Source: Tissierellia bacterium
GTDB lineage: Bacteria; Bacillota; Clostridia; Tissierellales; Tepidimicrobiaceae
Direction: 5' to 3'
Length of the DNA stretch: 64,000 nt
Assembly (NCBI GenBank): GCA_012735215.1
Contig: JAAYHX010000011.1
Span: 1-64,000, forward strand
This document shows, piece after piece, positions 44,529 through 53,756 of this stretch. The notes below the pieces were generated by a model, which saw nothing but the letters and a program-made list of their open reading frames with translations, was not told where the DNA came from and ran no database searches. The position numbers and the translations under genes are program-made. Every line of letters starts with the position of its first letter. Position 1 is the stretch's first letter.

Positions 44529-45336
44529 AGGATAATAGCAATAGGCTAAGGGCCATGACAGCCATTCCACCTACAAGTCCATAAATAGCAATATGGTGTT
44601 CTCCATATTTTTCAGCCGTTGGCAGTAGTTCATCCAATGATATATAAACCATGATGCCCGCTACAGCAGCAAATATGACTCCAAACATTGCTTCATTTAA
44701 AAATCTCATCAGTAGGGTAAATCCAATCAATGCACCTAATGGTTCTGATAACCCCGACATAAAGGAATGTATAAAAGCTTTTTTCTTGCTTCCTGTTGCA
44801 AAATATATTGGCACTGAAACTGCTATACCCTCTGGTATATTGTGAATTGCTATAGCAATAGCTATGCTTAAACCTAATGTTGGATCCTCTATGGCACTTA
44901 TGAAGGTTGCCAATCCCTCTGGAAAGTTATGTATTGCTATAGCAAGGGCAGAAAACATTCCCATTCTCATCAATTCAGAAGACTCTCTGGCCTTTTCATC
45001 CTCCATATCCTCTACATCACGCCATTCATGAGGGTTTTCTTCACTGGGAATTAGCTTATCAATTAATGCCATTAGGACTATACCAGCAAAAAAAGCTATT
45101 GTGGTAAACAAATATCCTTTTTGTGCCCCATATACTGCTATCAATGCAGACTTTGCTTTTACAAATATTTCAATAAAGGAAACATAGAGCATAACACCTG
45201 CTGAAAAGCCTAAGGCTGCAGATAGAAACTTTTCATTAGTTCTCTTAGTAAAAAAAGCCAAGGCACTACCTATGCCTGTTGATAATCCAGCAAATAACGT
45301 CAGCCCAAAGGCTAATAACACATTATTTATATCCAA
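44527..45336 (-). CDS. ZIP-family metal transporter (ZupT-like)
   Basis: About 269 aa with eight predicted helices. Metal-binding motifs [13 protein letters not shown] and [14 protein letters not shown] in helices IV and V are intact; a cytosolic loop ([17 protein letters not shown]) separates helices III and IV. It imports zinc or other divalent metals. Start is uncertain: the open frame allows an upstream ATG without an SD, whereas a TTG lies after AAAGGGTGG; the TTG is given. Confidence 0.88.
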   Translation of the reverse strand: MDINNVLLAFGLTLFAGLSTGIGSALAFFTKRTNEKFLSAALGFSAGVMLYVSFIEIFVKAKSALIAVYGAQKGYLFTTIAFFAGIVLMALIDKLIPSEENPHEWRDVEDMEDEKARESSELMRMGMFSALAIAIHNFPEGLATFISAIEDPTLGLSIAIAIAIHNIPEGIAVSVPIYFATGSKKKAFIHSFMSGLSEPLGALIGFTLLMRFLNEAMFGVIFAAVAGIMVYISLDELLPTAEKYGEHHIAIYGLVGGMAVMALSLLLLS

Positions 45337-45453
45337 AGCCACCACCCTTTCTGCTGTCATTTCATATCTTAGAAAAATATATAAATAAATATACCCACAA
45401 TACATAATATATGTAACTTATTTCTATTTGGTCACTTTCTACAAAAAAATATG

Positions 45454-45480
45454 AAAAGGCTAAGATTTTTACTTAGCCCT
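45454..45480 (-). terminator. Terminator of the permuted ATP-grasp gene
   Basis: AGGGCTAAG and CTTAGCCTT with a 7-nt loop, followed on minus by TTCATATTTTTTTG. The stem includes the stop codon. Confidence 0.8.
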
Positions 45481-46807
45481 TTACCAGCTCTTTCACTAAT
45501 ATATTTGGAGTAGTATAGTATTGACTTAAACCAGATATGATAGTTTTATTACCTACTCTTGTGTAAAGGCCAGCAAGTTTTTCATTATACATAAACAATC
45601 CTATTATGGCACCAAACTCCTCTGCAGATATGCCATCTTCATTAAATACTAATAGTTCTCTCCTGTAAGGATTTACAAATTCCTGATAAATGTAGTCCTT
45701 ATTCCAGACCTCATCCAGTTTTCTTTGCCACTCTTCCATTGAATGGTCTTTACCAGCAAATACTCCTCTTGAGGCATTTAAGTCTAAGGGCTTCATTATG
45801 TACCTGTCCTTGTTAGCCAATACCTCCATAAAGACTTGCCTATCCCCTCTAAATAAGCCTGTATAGGGAATGTGCTTCTTTACAAAGTCTTTTTCTTCCT
45901 CAGATAAACGCTCAAGGGTATCCTGGTCATGAAGTATCTTAAATATAATCTTATTATGAACTACCTGGGATCTGAGGGACCCAATAGTGCACATGGCCCT
46001 ATCCTTATAGGCTTTAATAAAGTCTGGTATCTCTTCTACCTTTTCTATGAGTTCAAAGGTTACTATCCTTCTATATACTAAATCTATCCTATAGTCTTCA
46101 AAATATAGCTTGCCATTTCTATAGGTCAAATCCCTAGGGTCTGCAATTATACAATTGTATCCATTTCTCACATAAGCCTCTTTGAATTCTTCAAATTCTT
46201 CTGTAGTTGAACTTTCAATAAAGTCCACTATTGCTACATTAGGCTTAGGATTATTGGGATCATATTTCTTATATATTTCAATACTTTCCTTTACCCAGCT
46301 ATCAAATAGCTCAAAGTAGCTAAATTCATATTTGCTTCTTAGGTTATTTATGGCCTCTGTTTCAAGTAAGATTTTAGCCAATGTGTTGTCTTCATTCATA
46401 GCTGAAGAACCGTCTGTATTTAGTTCACAAAACTTAAAGTTATCATAGTCCTTATAAAATATGTCAAACCTTCCAATAGGCACATGTATGTCATATCCAT
46501 TTTCCAGAAGTATTAGCTCCTCTATGAATTCTGGAAATCCAAATTTCTTTCTGAAGCTCTCATCTTCTATATATCTATTGGTTACCTTGTTTGCAATGGA
46601 AATCATCATAGAGCCGATTTTATTGAAATTATCAATATCCTCTTCTGTAAAGAACATTGGATTATAGAGAAAAGGAATTGGCTTCCCCTTGTATCGAGCT
46701 TTGGAATTACTTACCTTCTCTACAGTTTTTTTATAGTCTTGTAAATACAACTCTGGATCCTTTAACACCAAATCAATATATTCCTTATTTACATCCAAGG
46801 CCTTCAT
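45473..46807 (-). CDS. Circularly permuted ATP-grasp / glutathionylspermidine synthase-like protein
   Basis: About 444 aa. Visible elements are KFCELNTDGSSAMNEDN (metal/ATP-binding Glu-Asn region), DRYIMKPLDLNASRGVFAGKD (nucleotide loop) and YIYQEFVNPYRRELLVF. These fit the C-terminal-type ATP-grasp of glutathionylspermidine synthase and peptide-ligase relatives. Substrate unknown. ATG chosen with GGAG 7 nt upstream rather than the first ATG. With the GshA-like ligase elsewhere in the window it may point to a small gamma-glutamyl compound, but the genes are not adjacent. Confidence 0.75.
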   Translation of the reverse strand: MKALDVNKEYIDLVLKDPELYLQDYKKTVEKVSNSKARYKGKPIPFLYNPMFFTEEDIDNFNKIGSMMISIANKVTNRYIEDESFRKKFGFPEFIEELILLENGYDIHVPIGRFDIFYKDYDNFKFCELNTDGSSAMNEDNTLAKILLETEAINNLRSKYEFSYFELFDSWVKESIEIYKKYDPNNPKPNVAIVDFIESSTTEEFEEFKEAYVRNGYNCIIADPRDLTYRNGKLYFEDYRIDLVYRRIVTFELIEKVEEIPDFIKAYKDRAMCTIGSLRSQVVHNKIIFKILHDQDTLERLSEEEKDFVKKHIPYTGLFRGDRQVFMEVLANKDRYIMKPLDLNASRGVFAGKDHSMEEWQRKLDEVWNKDYIYQEFVNPYRRELLVFNEDGISAEEFGAIIGLFMYNEKLAGLYTRVGNKTIISGLSQYYTTPNILVKELVKG

Positions 46808-46912
46808 ATAATCACTCCATTTCATTGACTGAAAGTGTTGTTATATAATTATTATACACTATGAATATAATTATCTAACAAGTATTCTTTATCATTGTTC
46901 CTAGGCAAGTAT

Positions 46913-46941
46913 AAGGCCCTAAAGTTAACCTTTAGGGCCTT
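46913..46941 (-). terminator. Hairpin after yjbQ
   Basis: AAGGCCCTAAA and TTTAGGGCCTT, a perfect 11-bp stem with 7-nt loop touching the stop codon. The sequence after it is not U-rich. Confidence 0.65.
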
Positions 46942-47329
46942 AACCTATAACCTTTATATATACTCTTCTATCCCTTGGACCATCAAACTCACAGAAGAAT
47001 ACCCCCTGCCACCTTCCCAGCTTCAGCCTTCCTTTCTCTATGATAAGGCTACAAGAAGACCCCATAATAGAAGCCTTTATATGAGCATGGGAATTGCCTT
47101 CATAGTGAAGGTAGTTACCCTTTACAGGAAAGGCTCTGTTTAGAGATGTCAATATATCTTCCACTACGTCAGGATCAGTGTTTTCATTGACCGTAACTCC
47201 TGCTGTTGTATGGGGAATAAATACTACTGCTATTCCATCCTGTATACTCTTCCTTCTTATCTCTTCATTAATTAAATTGGTAATATCGATAAACTCTTGA
47301 GACTTAGTGGTTTTAATCCTGTATTCCAT
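46940..47329 (-). CDS. YjbQ family protein
   Basis: 129 aa of the UPF0047/YjbQ family (VVFIPHTTAGVTVNENTDPDVVEDIL, YEGNSHAHIKASIMGSS, LGRWQGVFFCEFDGPR). Members have weak thiamine-phosphate synthase activity and a metal site of conserved His and Glu; the physiological role is unsettled. The ATG preceded by CAGGTG was chosen over a GTG three codons earlier. Stand-alone gene. Confidence 0.92.
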   Translation of the reverse strand: MEYRIKTTKSQEFIDITNLINEEIRRKSIQDGIAVVFIPHTTAGVTVNENTDPDVVEDILTSLNRAFPVKGNYLHYEGNSHAHIKASIMGSSCSLIIEKGRLKLGRWQGVFFCEFDGPRDRRVYIKVIG

Positions 47330-47423
47330 ATTTATCACCTGTTCCCTTAATAAACATTCACTGTATTATCCAATCTACCACCTTAATTATAATACTTTTT
47401 TTGAAAAATATTAATAAAAATGC

Positions 47424-47453
47424 AGAACACCCATCATCAACGATGGGTGCTCT
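47424..47453 (-). terminator. Terminator of the aor operon
   Basis: CACCCATC and GATGGGTG stem (extended by GAG/TTC) with 6-nt loop, followed on minus by TTCTGCATTTTTATT, 9 nt past the aor stop. Confidence 0.85.
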
Positions 47454-47461
47454 GTATTCTA

Positions 47462-49303
47462 CTACACGTCAGCCAATTCTTTTTTCTTATATGACAGCAA
47501 GGATAACTCTTCTAACTTTTCATCAGTTGGGATACTTTCTTCGTCCCAGCCTCTTACTTCATAATACTCATTTAGCATTTTCTCAAGCTCTACTACCTTA
47601 CCTTTAGCTGGTCCACTGTTTACAGGTTCTTTTAGAAGTCTCTCTGGTAATGTGTCGTCCTTTCTAGTAAATCCAGCTTCTAGATTAAATAGTTTTTCAA
47701 GGTTCCAGATTCTTTCACCAACCCTTAGTACCTCTTCATCGCTAAATTCTAAGCCTGTTACGCTCCTTAGCATTTCTGCTATTTCAGGCAATCCAATAGC
47801 AAAGGTGCTGAATAGACAAATGTCAGATGAATCTACTACAGCAGTTAAATCTTGGAAGGTCTTTAGCAGTGGAGCTTTCCCTTCTGTTGTATGAGGATCA
47901 ACTTTAACTGGTATTCCCAATATCTCAGGAGATGTCAAATATCCTCTTACGTGACATCCACCTCTGTTACTGGTGGCATACTCTAATCCCATTCCCTGTA
48001 GTACTCTTCCATCATATGCTGGCATCTCTTGCTTCTTAACACTCATGGATAGTTCTGGATGTCCGTATTTTTCTGCCATTCTATAGGAACCTAGGGCCAT
48101 GATATCTCCAAAGCCTTCTCTGTTTCCTGTAAGCTCTGTCCATTCTATTATACTTTCAGCATCTCCAAATCTTAATTCCCTACCACCTAAATCTTCCTTA
48201 GTTATATATCCACTTTCATACAATTCCATCGCACAAGCAATAGTTGCTCCCATAGTAATTGGATCTATTCCTAGCAGGTTGCATACATGGTTAGCCTTAT
48301 TAATAGCATTCAAATCTTTTACACCACAACATGCACCATAAGCCCATGCCGCTTCATATTCTGGACCTGCTACAATTCCCTTATACTTGCCATCAGGAAT
48401 ATTTATAACTCTTCCACATCCAATGCTGCATGCAAAACAAGCTTTATTCCTTATTAAATACTTTTCAGCTAGATATTCTCCACTGATAAGTTCTCCATCT
48501 TCAAATCTTGAATCCTTCCAGTTCCTAGTAGGCAATCCATGTACTTCATTAAGTATGTTAACAAGTACTTCAGTACCATAGGTGGGTAAGCCTCCACCAG
48601 GACCAGTTACACCATTTTCGTTGATTTTACCTCTAGCATCCATAGCAGCAGCCTTAAACTTATCTTGATTTGCTACCTTAATGGACTTTGTTCCCTTAAC
48701 TACTACTGCTTTAAGGTTTTTAGAACCCATAACTGCACCCATTCCTGATCTACCAGCAGCCCTGTCCTTGTCGTTCATAACAGTAGCAAATAGCACTTGC
48801 TTTTCTCCACCTGGTCCTATACATGCAACCCTTGCATCCTTTTCATTTTCCTGTAGGAGTAAATCTGTAGTTTCAAAAACATCTTTTCCCCAAAGGTGTT
48901 CTGCACTTTTTAGCTCTATTAGATCATCACAAATGTGCAAATATACAGGCTTATCCGCCTTGCCTTCAAATATTATTCCATCATATCCTGCAAACTTAAG
49001 CTCAGGACCAAAATGTCCCCCTGAGTTAGCTGCTCCAATAGTTCCTGTTAATGGTGCCTTTGCAACAACGTTAAATCTTCCTGCACAAGTAGCATAGGTT
49101 CCCGTCACAGGGCCGGTCATAAATATAAGCTTGTTTTCAGGGCTTAAGGGATCAATCTTAGGATCAACTTCATCATATAATATTTTAGAACCTAATCCCC
49201 TACCACCGAGATATAGTTTTGCATCTTCCATATTTAGATCTTCAATTTTGATACTCTTTTCAGTTAAATTAACTCTTATGATCTTTCCTGTCCAGCCGTA
49301 CAT
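47462..49303 (-). CDS. aor: Aldehyde:ferredoxin oxidoreductase (tungsten)
   Basis: 613 aa. Oxidises aldehydes to acids with ferredoxin as acceptor, or the reverse. The N-terminal pterin-binding region ([59 protein letters not shown]) and the [4Fe-4S] ligands ([11 protein letters not shown] plus SSDICLFS) are complete. In amino-acid fermenters it handles aldehydes from 2-oxoacids. Tungsten would come through TupABC. It overlaps the ferredoxin gene by one base (TAATG). Confidence 0.95.
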   Translation of the reverse strand: MYGWTGKIIRVNLTEKSIKIEDLNMEDAKLYLGGRGLGSKILYDEVDPKIDPLSPENKLIFMTGPVTGTYATCAGRFNVVAKAPLTGTIGAANSGGHFGPELKFAGYDGIIFEGKADKPVYLHICDDLIELKSAEHLWGKDVFETTDLLLQENEKDARVACIGPGGEKQVLFATVMNDKDRAAGRSGMGAVMGSKNLKAVVVKGTKSIKVANQDKFKAAAMDARGKINENGVTGPGGGLPTYGTEVLVNILNEVHGLPTRNWKDSRFEDGELISGEYLAEKYLIRNKACFACSIGCGRVINIPDGKYKGIVAGPEYEAAWAYGACCGVKDLNAINKANHVCNLLGIDPITMGATIACAMELYESGYITKEDLGGRELRFGDAESIIEWTELTGNREGFGDIMALGSYRMAEKYGHPELSMSVKKQEMPAYDGRVLQGMGLEYATSNRGGCHVRGYLTSPEILGIPVKVDPHTTEGKAPLLKTFQDLTAVVDSSDICLFSTFAIGLPEIAEMLRSVTGLEFSDEEVLRVGERIWNLEKLFNLEAGFTRKDDTLPERLLKEPVNSGPAKGKVVELEKMLNEYYEVRGWDEESIPTDEKLEELSLLSYKKKELADV

Positions 49304-49785
49304 TATTTAGCCACCTCCTTATACGCTTGACTATAATGGGCAGCAATCTTTTCTCTCTTTTCCTTTAATTCACTATCCAATTCCTTAAATTCCAATGCTC
49401 CACTAGGACATAACTTAACGCATTCTGGATCCCCACCACATAGGTCACATTTTATGATTCTACTAAGTCTTTCACTATAGGTTATTGAATCATAGGGACA
49501 AGCATCTACACATAATTTACAATCAATGCATAGATCTCTATTATATTCAACTACTTCTGTTTCTTTATTTTTTACAAGGGCATCTACTGGGCATGCTGCA
49601 GCACATTCAGGTTCATCACACTGGATGCAAGCTAAGGGTACTTGTAATCCTTCTTCATCAAAAGGCATTACCCTTATAGCAGCATCTTTTGGATTGAAGT
49701 CATCATACTTGCTAAATGTACATACAAGTTCACAAATCCTGCAGCCTATACACTTCTCTGGTGTAAAAACAATTCCTTTAGCCAT
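49303..49785 (-). CDS. Four-cluster ferredoxin subunit of aldehyde oxidoreductase
   Basis: 160 aa. Four [4Fe-4S] binding sets: [35 protein letters not shown] and [14 protein letters not shown] with their partner CP motifs. HycB-like proteins of this kind carry electrons for Aor. The start is unusual: a strong AAAGGGGG site lies 39 nt upstream, and the ATG is preceded only by AGAGAAG. A hairpin between the two could bring the strong site close to the ATG. Confidence 0.93.
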   Translation of the reverse strand: MAKGIVFTPEKCIGCRICELVCTFSKYDDFNPKDAAIRVMPFDEEGLQVPLACIQCDEPECAAACPVDALVKNKETEVVEYNRDLCIDCKLCVDACPYDSITYSERLSRIIKCDLCGGDPECVKLCPSGALEFKELDSELKEKREKIAAHYSQAYKEVAK

Positions 49786-49792
49786 AACTTCT

Positions 49793-49814
49793 CTGGTTAC
49801 CTAAAGGGAACCAG
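49793..49814 (-). promoter_or_regulatory. Hairpin between a strong SD and the ferredoxin start
   Basis: CTGGTT and AACCAG arms with inner CC/GG pairs, located between AAAGGGGGTGAG and the ATG. When folded it would shorten the SD-to-ATG distance to about 10-14 nt. A protein-binding operator is the alternative reading. Confidence 0.5.
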
Positions 49815-49848
49815 AAACTCACCCCCTTTAATTTTTTTGAAATAAAAT

Positions 49849-49890
49849 GGGATTAATACCTGTCATCACAATATGACAGATATTAATCCC
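49849..49890 (-). terminator. Terminator/antiterminator hairpin of the aor leader
   Basis: GGGATTAATA...CTGTCAT and ATGACAG...TATTAATCCC form a stem of about 17 bp with a 6-nt loop, followed on minus by ATTTTATTTC, about 60 nt before the ferredoxin start. Its first five bases GGGAT can pair instead with ATCCC at 49979-49983. Confidence 0.7.
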
Positions 49891-49985
49891 TTTGCACAAT
49901 GGCAGGCATAAAAATTGCTTTTTATACCCTATCGTTCATATCGGCCTACACCTTGAGCTTGTAGGTCGATTATGAATCGGGATAA
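49887..49985 (-). ncRNA. Candidate structured leader RNA (possible riboswitch) of the aor operon
   Basis: On the minus strand a long hairpin (CG.TTCAT.ATCG.CCTACA, 9-nt loop, TGTAGG.CGAT.ATGAA.CG) is followed by a second (GGTATAAAAA/TTTTTATGCC type) and by TGCCATTGTGCAAA. ATCCC at the 5' end can pair with GGGAT, closing a multi-branch junction, and GGGAT is also the first arm of the terminator. No class I know matches. The ~470-bp gap 49786-50254 otherwise shows only AT-rich promoter sequence and the terminator of the SLH gene's neighbour. Confidence 0.55.
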
Positions 49986-50220
49986 TTATTTCCTTGTTAA
50001 TAGTTATGATAAAAAATATATTATTATGTGTAATATATTATTCCTTGGAATATTGAATGGTTAATAGGTGCTCTAACTTGAGATTAGAATTTTGATTAGT
50101 CTAATAAAGTTTAATGAATAAAGTATAAGTTTAGTAGTTAGAATATTCTTGCTTTGTAATTATTGTAACAGAAAATGTATATCTTATCAAGATTGGATGG
50201 AAAAATTGATAAAATTATAA

Positions 50221-50243
50221 GGGCAAAGTTTTAAACCTTGCCC
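50221..50243 (-). terminator. Terminator of the SLH protein gene
   Basis: GGGCAA and TTGCCC arms (on minus preceded by G and followed by TTATAATTTTATC), 12 nt after the stop codon. Confidence 0.7.
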
Positions 50244-50254
50244 CTATAATAACA

Positions 50255-51463
50255 CTATTCACTATGTTCTATATGCCATCCCTTTAGTTTACATATTATG
50301 GTAAAGGCTTCTGCTCTAGTTATAGGCCTCTTTGGCTTATAGGTATTGTCTGGATAACCTACTATTATCTCTTTTTCATATCCAGCTTTTACATATTCTA
50401 AAGCCCAGTGCCCAATTTGGTCCTTATCTTTAAAGGGAAGCTCTATTCTCTTGTTCTCCAATTTTACATCAAAGGCCTTAGTTAAAACGGTTATCATCTC
50501 TTCCCTTGTTATATGGTTATTAGGCTTAAATTCTCCAGAAGGATAACCTTCAAATATTTTTTCCTTTGTAGTTGCTGCAATATATCCCTTAGCCCAAGTA
50601 GGAATATAATCTTTATATTCTAATTTAGCTGTAAGATCTTCTTTAAGTCCCAATGCCCTTCCTACTAGTACTGCAGTTTCAGCCCTTGTAATAAATCTTT
50701 CTGGCAATACTACTTTATTAACATAAACTGCTGGGTCTACTGTTTTTTTGAAATAGTCTTCAATGGTGTATTTATCATGAGGATAGCCTATAATTACCCC
50801 ATTGTTTAATAGGGTTATTATACAGTCATGAGCCCAGCGCTCTGATTCTTCTTGGTTTTCATTTACATTTATGAGAAACATAATATCTGCTGTTACAGAC
50901 TGGAGCTCATTTCCTGTTTCTTCATCCATACGCAGTGTATACTTTAAGTCTAAAGTTCCTCCTTTGTTTAATGTAAATACATCATTTTCATCCAGCCTAT
51001 ATCCACCTAACAAATCTCCTAGGCACGTGTAACCAACTATGGTCTTATCAAATGTATGAAACTTTCCCTTATCAATTTTTAGTTCTACATTTTTTAAGAA
51101 AGAATTATAAACTACATCCCTGGGATAACCATTACCTATTATGACTTTCTCCTTATCTACTGTTACTCCTAAGCTTGTCACTTTTATTTTTCCGTATTGA
51201 TTTTTGATCCTTATGACTCCGCTTATTGAACCTATGCCCTTTTCTGCTTCTTCCACTGTAGCTGGATACAGAAGCCCTTCCCCAAATAGGCTTCCTTCCT
51301 GAGTAATGCTGCCATCTTTGTTAATGATTACAAAAACATTTGGTTCTTTCCCTGCTCCCGATGCAAAAGTTGTCTTGACTATGGTGGTAGTAAGATAGCC
51401 GCCAACTAGTAGGAGTAAAAGTAGATACAGTATTAGCTTGGAAAATTTCTTGCCATTTTTCAA
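50255..51463 (-). CDS. Secreted SLH-domain surface protein
   Basis: About 402 aa. An N-terminal signal/anchor (KLILYLLLLLLVGGYLTTTIV) is followed by a ~190-residue domain of unknown type and three SLH repeats (~200-400: WAHDCIITLLNNGVIIGYP, WAKGYIAATTKEKIFEGYP, WALEYVKAGYEKEIIVGYP with FITRAET, HITREEM, PITRAEA). SLH domains bind pyruvylated secondary wall polymer. Start is uncertain: a TTG with GGGGTG 6 nt upstream is preferred. As the last gene of the SipW locus it may be the wall anchor of the fibres. Confidence 0.85.
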   Translation of the reverse strand: MKNGKKFSKLILYLLLLLLVGGYLTTTIVKTTFASGAGKEPNVFVIINKDGSITQEGSLFGEGLLYPATVEEAEKGIGSISGVIRIKNQYGKIKVTSLGVTVDKEKVIIGNGYPRDVVYNSFLKNVELKIDKGKFHTFDKTIVGYTCLGDLLGGYRLDENDVFTLNKGGTLDLKYTLRMDEETGNELQSVTADIMFLINVNENQEESERWAHDCIITLLNNGVIIGYPHDKYTIEDYFKKTVDPAVYVNKVVLPERFITRAETAVLVGRALGLKEDLTAKLEYKDYIPTWAKGYIAATTKEKIFEGYPSGEFKPNNHITREEMITVLTKAFDVKLENKRIELPFKDKDQIGHWALEYVKAGYEKEIIVGYPDNTYKPKRPITRAEAFTIICKLKGWHIEHSE

Positions 51464-51552
51464 TTCATTCACCCCATTGGTATATAAATACTTCCCCAAT
51501 GGTAGTGTATGAATTTACAAAATCCTTATGCCATACATAAGTTTACTCTTTT

Positions 51553-51565
51553 ATACTACTTTTGG
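51553..51565 (-). promoter_or_regulatory. AAAGTAGTA-type motif upstream of the SLH gene
   Basis: On minus CCAAAAGTAGTAT, just beyond the stop of the DUF5305 gene and about 90 nt before the SLH start. The same core occurs upstream of the DUF5305 and TasA-like genes. Confidence 0.35.
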
Positions 51566-51572
51566 ACCATTA

Positions 51573-52655
51573 TTAGGATGTGTATGTTTTGCCTTTTCCT
51601 TCTTCTGAAAATGTATCATAGAGATCCAACATATAGATATTGTCTCCATCAACTACATAGAATCTGTTTATATCCCTATAGTCAGAACTATACCTGTACA
51701 AAATTGGCTTCATTAGTTCATCGGCAACCCTCACCAAGTCATCCATTGATTTTACTGAAGTTATATTTCCATCAGCGGTTTCAATTTCACTGTTAAGTGC
51801 AACAAATCTGTCTCCATGCTTTTTGAATAATTTTCTAAGCTCCTTCTTAAATGGATCTAAACTTGCATCAGCTTCAGTAAAGAATACAAAAAATCCTATA
51901 CCCAATGCAGATATGCCAATTATGATCCCATAAATTACTACCATTTTTCTATCTATGGGCAGCTGGACCTGTGTTGTCTCCTCAATAGCACCTGGCTGAT
52001 CAATTTCTCTGTTGCCTGTTATTTCAATGGTGGGTGTATTTAAGGGAACTATTAGGCTTGGAGTTATATTTTCTTCTAATTCACCTACACCTGTATCTCC
52101 CTTGAGTTTTATATTCATTAAAACATTCAAACTGGTTTCGCAACTGCTCTTTGAATCTGAAAGAATCTTTGCAGCAAAGGCATTATACTCTCCAAGTGGA
52201 ATATTTACGCTTTCCTTAAGGGATACGGTTTCACTATTTATAGTGAACTTTTTGGATGGAACCAGTACAAAATCCTTTTCCCATATTTTTGTAATCTTAT
52301 CATCCCTATCGGTTATATAGCCTTGAACCTTAGCTATAATATTGTAAGTTCCCTCCAAGCTTGCTGCCTTATCTGCAGTAAATTCATAGTTAAAATTAGC
52401 TTTAATATGGTCTACAAGTTCTGTAAGGTAAATTTGCTCCTCATCCATATATCCAGCCTCGTATAGGTCATTAGGCTTAAAATATACCCTATAGTCCACT
52501 GTAGCTTTGTTGTTATAACTATATACAGGTACACTTTGCTCTTGAAAACCTGGATGCTTAACTTCCCTATACAGTAAAAATGAGGCCCCACCAATTACAA
52601 TTACTAAAAGAACTATTAATCCAATCCGTAAATTCTTATTTATACTTAATCTCAT
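51573..52655 (-). CDS. DUF5305-family membrane protein
   Basis: About 360 aa. TM1 (residues ~8-28, LRIGLIVLLVIVIGGASFLLY), a large extracytoplasmic beta-rich region with paired segments (YRVYFKPNDLYEAGYMDEEQIYL, YNIIAKVQGYI, WEKDFVLVP), TM2 (~245-267) and a ~90-residue cytosolic tail. DUF5305 proteins are frequent neighbours of SipW-type signal peptidases in clostridia; function unknown. ATG with GGGAG 8 nt upstream was chosen over the GTG three codons earlier. Likely an assembly or secretion partner of the matrix proteins. Confidence 0.8.
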   Translation of the reverse strand: MRLSINKNLRIGLIVLLVIVIGGASFLLYREVKHPGFQEQSVPVYSYNNKATVDYRVYFKPNDLYEAGYMDEEQIYLTELVDHIKANFNYEFTADKAASLEGTYNIIAKVQGYITDRDDKITKIWEKDFVLVPSKKFTINSETVSLKESVNIPLGEYNAFAAKILSDSKSSCETSLNVLMNIKLKGDTGVGELEENITPSLIVPLNTPTIEITGNREIDQPGAIEETTQVQLPIDRKMVVIYGIIIGISALGIGFFVFFTEADASLDPFKKELRKLFKKHGDRFVALNSEIETADGNITSVKSMDDLVRVADELMKPILYRYSSDYRDINRFYVVDGDNIYMLDLYDTFSEEGKGKTYTS

Positions 52656-52682
52656 TTCCAACACTCCCTTAGGAAGGACTTT

Positions 52683-52698
52683 GGTACTACTTTTCTAC
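52683..52698 (-). promoter_or_regulatory. AAAGTAGTA-type motif upstream of the DUF5305 gene
   Basis: On minus GTAGAAAAGTAGTACC, 28 to 43 nt before the start codon. Shares AAAGTAGTA with the sites at 51.55 and 53.71 kb. Confidence 0.35.
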
Positions 52699-52777
52699 AA
52701 TCCCATAGATATATCCTGCATGTTTTTTTCGACAATATTACAAATATTATCTCAAACAGGGTAAGATGTTTTGCTAT

Positions 52778-52818
52778 AAAGAAACAATGCAGAGGAAAGA
52801 CCTCTGCATTGTTTCTTT
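52778..52818 (-). terminator. Strong terminator of the TasA-like gene
   Basis: An 18-bp perfect stem (AAAGAAACAATGCAGAGG and its complement) with a 5-nt loop lies 21 nt after the TasA-like stop. It isolates that gene from DUF5305, so abundant TasA-like mRNA can be made independently. Confidence 0.85.
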
Positions 52819-52838
52819 ATACTATATTCCCAGTACTA

Positions 52839-53555
52839 CTATCTAATAGGTTCATTGAATTGATATACGTTAATCTTGAAATTGAATCCATAATCTGTCA
52901 TCTCAGCAATTTGTTGTTCTGTTGCAGCTCTATCAACTTCGAATTTGAAACTAATCATAACGGACTTATCCTTTGGTATAGCTATTCCCTTTATTGTATT
53001 GGAAATTGATTCAATATTTTCTAACCTAATATCTACTTTCTTATTAACTTTTGCAACCCAATCATAACCTTTGCCTACTTTTTCGTAAGCATATACCTTA
53101 TACTCTTTCAATATTAGATAATCCCCAAGTGCTTCATCAAATTCATAAAGATCTAAATCCCCAAGTTTTGCATCCATAGTTCCTGTATTCTTTATTTTGA
53201 AATTAACCTCATATCCGGAACCTGGATACATCCTGTAAAGGCTTACACGTAGTATGTTGTCGTCTTTTTTGTCTACTTTAGCTACTCCCTCAGTAAATAC
53301 ACTATCCTCGTCTTTTGGTGGTTTATTTCCTCCTCCACCACTAGGCATGCCAGGTCCATGATGGCCCATTGCTCCTACTCCACCTTCAACCAGATTGTCA
53401 AAAGTCTTAACATTTTCATCATGAATCATAATATCAATTTTACCAGTATTAACAGTAGTAAGAATCTTAGCTTCTTCTTTCCAGTATGCGTAGCCAGCAC
53501 CTGTAAGCATTACTGCTACAACAAGGGTCAATAATAAAAATTTCGCTTTTTTCAT
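52839..53555 (-). CDS. TasA/CalY-like matrix protein with SipW-type signal
   Basis: 238 aa. The signal peptide (KKAKFLLLTLVVAVMLTGAGYAYW) has the AYW ending of SipW substrates, followed by VNTGKIDI as in TasA/CalY (camelysin). A Gly/His/Pro-rich insertion (GAMGHHGPGMPSGGGG) lies at ~65-85. The fold core RVSLYRMYPGSGYEVNFKIKNTGTMDAKL matches the TasA beta-sandwich. Such proteins polymerise into biofilm fibres. The ATG behind AAGGAGAGGGG was chosen; the longer frame lacks an SD. It has its own upstream palindrome and terminator, suggesting high, separate expression. Confidence 0.88.
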   Translation of the reverse strand: MKKAKFLLLTLVVAVMLTGAGYAYWKEEAKILTTVNTGKIDIMIHDENVKTFDNLVEGGVGAMGHHGPGMPSGGGGNKPPKDEDSVFTEGVAKVDKKDDNILRVSLYRMYPGSGYEVNFKIKNTGTMDAKLGDLDLYEFDEALGDYLILKEYKVYAYEKVGKGYDWVAKVNKKVDIRLENIESISNTIKGIAIPKDKSVMISFKFEVDRAATEQQIAEMTDYGFNFKINVYQFNEPIR

Positions 53556-53701
53556 ACTTCCCCTCTCCTTTTTAATAAATTTTGCATTTATTAATTTCTT
53601 ATCTTGATTATAGGTTTTTTTTGGCTTCTTTACGCCACTCTTAAGTATGCTTTTGGGATACAAATTAGTAGTAAAATTATTAAGCCTATAGTCCTATGCC
53701 C

Positions 53702-53719
53702 ATACTACTTTGGTAGTAT
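53702..53719. promoter_or_regulatory. Perfect palindrome upstream of the TasA-like gene
   Basis: ATACTAC and GTAGTAT with a 4-nt centre. The related half-site AAAGTAGTA recurs at two other promoters of the locus. Candidate binding site for the NarL-type response regulator encoded in the locus. Confidence 0.5.
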
Positions 53720-53739
53720 ATAATTATGAGCAAAGAAAA

Positions 53740-53756
53740 AGGGGGTTTTCACCCCG
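53740..53756 (-). terminator. Terminator of the signal peptidase gene
   Basis: GGGGT/ACCCC stem directly after the sipW stop, followed on minus by CCCTTTTTCTTTG. Confidence 0.75.
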
